Of a DNA stretch of 64,000 nucleotides, positions 61,536 to 64,000 are shown piece by piece (the stretch's first letter is position 1; each line of letters starts with the position of its first letter). Origin of the DNA: Oscillospiraceae bacterium (GTDB taxonomy: Bacteria > Bacillota > Clostridia > Oscillospirales > Oscillospiraceae). The translations under genes and the position numbers were made by a program. Under the pieces are notes generated by a model that worked only from the letters and a program-made list of their open reading frames with translations, was not told the DNA's origin and ran no database searches. The stretch covers positions 30,958 to 94,957 of the forward strand of contig CACWYC010000004.1 of NCBI GenBank assembly GCA_902765025.1. The letters are read 5' to 3'.

Positions 61536-63875
61536 TCACACCGTCACGCGTTCTTCCGTGCGTCCTGTGACTCGCCGTTTCCCCCACGTCATCCCGATCG
61601 CTTCCAGCCGCTGCACCTGCTCGGCGGTCAGCGACTTGCTTGGGCGGTTGCCAATGTATATTTGTCGCTGCTCGTTGAGCCATTTGGCGAGCCACATGCC
61701 ATTGGACTTGTACTGCGCGGGCATATTCAAATCGCCGTGTTCGATAAAGTACGCCTTCGCCAGCGCGTATCGCACTTCCCACGGGTCGGGCTTCTGCCAC
61801 ACCATGCCCAAAGCGTCCAGCTGCCGCCGACGCTCCGGATCGTGCTTCTCCCTGCCCTTTTCGCGGCGGTCTGCAATCCAGCCGCCCAGCTTAAAGCCCG
61901 AGGGTGCGACGTACATGGTCGGCACGTTCAGATCGCCATGCTTGTTGTAGTAGTCCTTCGCTTCGGCAAGCCCACGCTCCCATGAGCGTTCAAGCTTGCT
62001 GCTCCAAATCATGCCGATGCTGTCGAGCCGCCGAATCTGTTCGTCAGTCAAAGCCGCACCGACTGCCTTGCCCTGCCGCAGCATGCGCTGCTTGCGGAGC
62101 CACGTTCCGATGCGCAGGCCGTTTTTTGTGCAGTAGCGGTCAGCGATATCCAGATTTCCGTGCTCGCGGTAATACTGCATGGCCGCCGCATAGTTTTCTT
62201 CCCAGAGATAGTCGGGAACGTCCCACACCATCCCAATCCGGTCAAGAGCTTGGATGCGCTCCTGTGTGAGATATGCGCTTCGTATGCCGCTTTTCCGATA
62301 TGAACGGAGGTTTGCGATCCACTGTCCGAGCCGTATCCCGTCCGTTGTTACATCCGTAACAACGACCTTCAGATTCCCATGCTCGTCATAATAGTTTTTG
62401 GCAGCTTCGTAGTACCGCTGCCACGACAGATCCCGGGCGCTGTCCCAGACCATGCCGATTGCCTCCAGCCGCGCAACACGGCTCTCGTCCAGGTTCCCGT
62501 ACTGCACGCCCGCGTAGACCTTGCGCTGCGTGTAAATCCAGTTGCCGAGGCTGTAACCGTCCTCTGTCTTGTACCGCCGCGGCACCTCTAAATTGCCGTG
62601 TTCGGCAAAGTACCGCTTGGCGTATTCATACATCGTGTCCCACGACGCGCTCAGCGTATCGTTGAGCTGCTCGAACAGCTCCCGCGCGTCCCGCAGCTCG
62701 TCAATGACGCGGAACCGCTCGTTGACCACCATGCCGCCCTCACCGAGAAAGCGGTAGTAGTTCACCGCCGTCTGCATCTCCTGCTCGATGGTGCCGATGC
62801 TGTAGAGGTTTTCGATGTTGTTGACGATATCGAAGATGACCGGCTCCTTCGCCTTGGACGCGGAGAGCGCACGGCCGATCTGCTGCTTATAGATAATCGG
62901 AGAGACCGTCGGGCGGAACAGGATGACCCCGCTCACGTCCTCGACGTGGATGCCCTCGTTGAGCATGTCGATGCAGAACAGCAGCTTGAGATGGTCGCTG
63001 CCGTCCGCCTTGAAGTCCGCAAAAGCCCTGCTGGCGGCAGGATCGTCGGAATAGGCGCTGTAAACGTGCGGTGCGGCGTCGATTTTGCCAAACCACTCGT
63101 CCACATGGTCCATCATCTCGCGCATGTGCTCCGCGTTTGCGCAGAACACCAGATACTTGCCCGCGCGGTCGGTCATGTGCTTGTCGAAGATCGTGTCCAG
63201 CCCGTCCGCCTGCTCCAACGCGCGGCGCAGGGCTTCCAGATACTTCTCCGCCGCGTCGCGGGTCGCCTTGCTTTTGGCACGGCGCACACGGGATTTCAGG
63301 CGGTCGTAGTCCTGCTGATAGGCGAACACCGACAGCACATAGGTCGGCGCGTTGAGAATGCCGCGCACGATGGCTTCGCCCAGCGTCATTTCCGACGCCA
63401 CGTTGCCGTCAAACAGCTCGTCTGCCATGTCACGCTGGTTGTCGAGGTAGCGGATATTGGTGGCGGACAGCCCCAGCAGCTTTGCTTCCGGGCAGGCTGA
63501 CAGCAGACGCTGCACACCCTGCCCCCACTGCTCCGCCCCGCAGCGGTGGAACTCGTCGAGGATGATGTAGTCGGGGCGAATCTCCGCAAGCTCCGTCTCG
63601 TCCGTCAGCATGAGCTTGGCGTAGGTCAGAAACGTGATGTTCTCCGGTACAACCGCGCCGCTGGTGGCGAGATTTTCCAACTGGGTGCGGAAGATGTACT
63701 CGGACGGCGAGAGCCAGCAGACGCGCTTGTCCGCGTTGTCCTCGCAGAGCTTGAAGCCGATAAACGACTTGCCCGTGCCCGTGGGATGGACGACGGCGGC
63801 CTTGCCGGTCTCCGCAAGCATGGCGGCAGCGGCCTCGTATGCCGTCTGATTGTGCGCGAACAGTTCGATCGACAC
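61536..63875 (-). CDS. SF2 DEAD/DEAH helicase with five helicase-associated (HA) repeats
   Basis: 779 residues. Motif I HPTGTGKS (30-37), motif II DEFH, motif III LSATN, and in the second RecA domain IGRALSASKAKEP. Then five tandem HA domains of about 66-70 residues (about 410-765), each with an Ala-x-x-Tyr-(Y/F)...HG(N/D)L...G..L..W......R pattern and ending RLDxIGMxW. GTG at 63875 (MSIELFAHNQTAYEAA) is preferred: GGGAGG is 7 bases upstream of it but only 1 base before the ATG at 63881. First gene of the polysaccharide transcript; role there unknown. Confidence 0.88.
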   Translation of the reverse strand: MSIELFAHNQTAYEAAAAMLAETGKAAVVHPTGTGKSFIGFKLCEDNADKRVCWLSPSEYIFRTQLENLATSGAVVPENITFLTYAKLMLTDETELAEIRPDYIILDEFHRCGAEQWGQGVQRLLSACPEAKLLGLSATNIRYLDNQRDMADELFDGNVASEMTLGEAIVRGILNAPTYVLSVFAYQQDYDRLKSRVRRAKSKATRDAAEKYLEALRRALEQADGLDTIFDKHMTDRAGKYLVFCANAEHMREMMDHVDEWFGKIDAAPHVYSAYSDDPAASRAFADFKADGSDHLKLLFCIDMLNEGIHVEDVSGVILFRPTVSPIIYKQQIGRALSASKAKEPVIFDIVNNIENLYSIGTIEQEMQTAVNYYRFLGEGGMVVNERFRVIDELRDARELFEQLNDTLSASWDTMYEYAKRYFAEHGNLEVPRRYKTEDGYSLGNWIYTQRKVYAGVQYGNLDESRVARLEAIGMVWDSARDLSWQRYYEAAKNYYDEHGNLKVVVTDVTTDGIRLGQWIANLRSYRKSGIRSAYLTQERIQALDRIGMVWDVPDYLWEENYAAAMQYYREHGNLDIADRYCTKNGLRIGTWLRKQRMLRQGKAVGAALTDEQIRRLDSIGMIWSSKLERSWERGLAEAKDYYNKHGDLNVPTMYVAPSGFKLGGWIADRREKGREKHDPERRRQLDALGMVWQKPDPWEVRYALAKAYFIEHGDLNMPAQYKSNGMWLAKWLNEQRQIYIGNRPSKSLTAEQVQRLEAIGMTWGKRRVTGRTEERVTV

Positions 63876-63901
63876 CGCCATGCCTCCCGTCGTTGGATTT
63901 T

Positions 63902-63925
63902 AGGACAGAATCATTCTTCTGTCCT
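63902..63925. promoter_or_regulatory. Inverted repeat upstream of the helicase gene
   Basis: AGGACAGAA-tcattc-TTCTGTCCT, perfect 9-bp arms, in the leader of the polysaccharide locus about 30 bases before the start; operator or RNA hairpin. Confidence 0.55.
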
Positions 63926-63939
63926 GTCAGAAAGTGCCA

Positions 63940-63966
63940 AAAGACCGTCCCGAAGGGCGGTCTTTC
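63940..63966. terminator. Hairpin upstream of the polysaccharide locus
   Basis: AAAGACCG(t)CCC-gaa-GGG(c)GGTCTTT. Probably ends a transcript entering from the right. Confidence 0.6.
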
Positions 63967-64000
63967 GATGTTACTCTTGCTTTGAAATAGCACGAAATGA

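Overview
The window looks like a chromosome segment of a GC-rich, endospore-forming gut Clostridium relative, most likely Oscillospiraceae (Flavonifractor/Lawsonibacter-like). Evidence: high GC in the first 36 kb, Firmicutes-style ribosome binding sites (AGGAGG), spore genes (SpoIID-like, BofA with its YaaL partner, SpoIIID, DacF-type carboxypeptidase), a VanR/VanS-like pair and a FeoA-FeoB fusion. The family call is inferred from style and gene content, not from a search.

Layout. 1-4 kb: 5' part of uvrB, radC, an M-box riboswitch with its own terminator in front of mgtE, a DUF1540 protein and a two-gene split TSUP transporter. 4-10 kb: an OmpR-type response regulator/kinase/HtrA operon, SpoIID-like protein, tadA and divergent yaaL-bofA. 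10-14 kb: a glycosyltransferase, then two glycosidase genes (GH3 and GH43) that have both lost their 5' halves and meet head to head. 14-18 kb: a TtcA-like gene and rplM-rpsI; the 3' end of rpsI is duplicated 1.5 kb downstream, bracketing a decayed integrative element (DUF3021, LytTR, integrase tail). 18-26 kb: a membrane protein, a cysK-cysE operon behind what looks like a cysteine-codon leader peptide with attenuator, a second two-component system and a processive glycosyltransferase. 26-37 kb: DUF1846 protein, tex, spoIIID (apparently AUC start), feoAB with a tiny Cys-rich partner, pgi, dacF, a HIT protein and tRNA-Gly(CCC). 37-40.3 kb: a low-GC accessory island beside the tRNA, with an excisionase-like gene and three promoters that share an operator-like box over the -35.

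40.3-63.9 kb: one long leftward surface-polysaccharide locus. In transcription order it holds a helicase with five HA repeats, a 51-aa protein, an aminotransferase, the priming phosphosugar transferase, glycosyltransferases, a TupA-like ATP-grasp enzyme, a Wzy/WaaL-type polymerase or ligase, CapA, another glycosyltransferase, a Wzx flippase, a second ATP-grasp enzyme, a divergent PLP-enzyme-like protein, a GNAT acetyltransferase, a VioA-like aminotransferase, a membrane acyltransferase with a G9 tract, rfbA, rfbB, a UDP-glucuronate epimerase, ugd, a nucleotidyltransferase and VanZ. The sugar-precursor genes predict dTDP-4-keto-6-deoxyglucose aminated (and perhaps acetylated) to a 4-amino-4,6-dideoxy sugar, plus UDP-glucuronate and UDP-galacturonate. 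Two ATP-grasp enzymes suggest amino-acid or similar decoration. GC drops sharply in the 46-60 kb core, typical of a transferred, variable capsule cassette.

The strongest candidates for something new are the cysteine leader peptide/attenuator before cysK, the rpsI 3'-end integration scar, the shared operator-promoter set in the tRNA-Gly island, the G9 tract in the acyltransferase and the AUC start of spoIIID.
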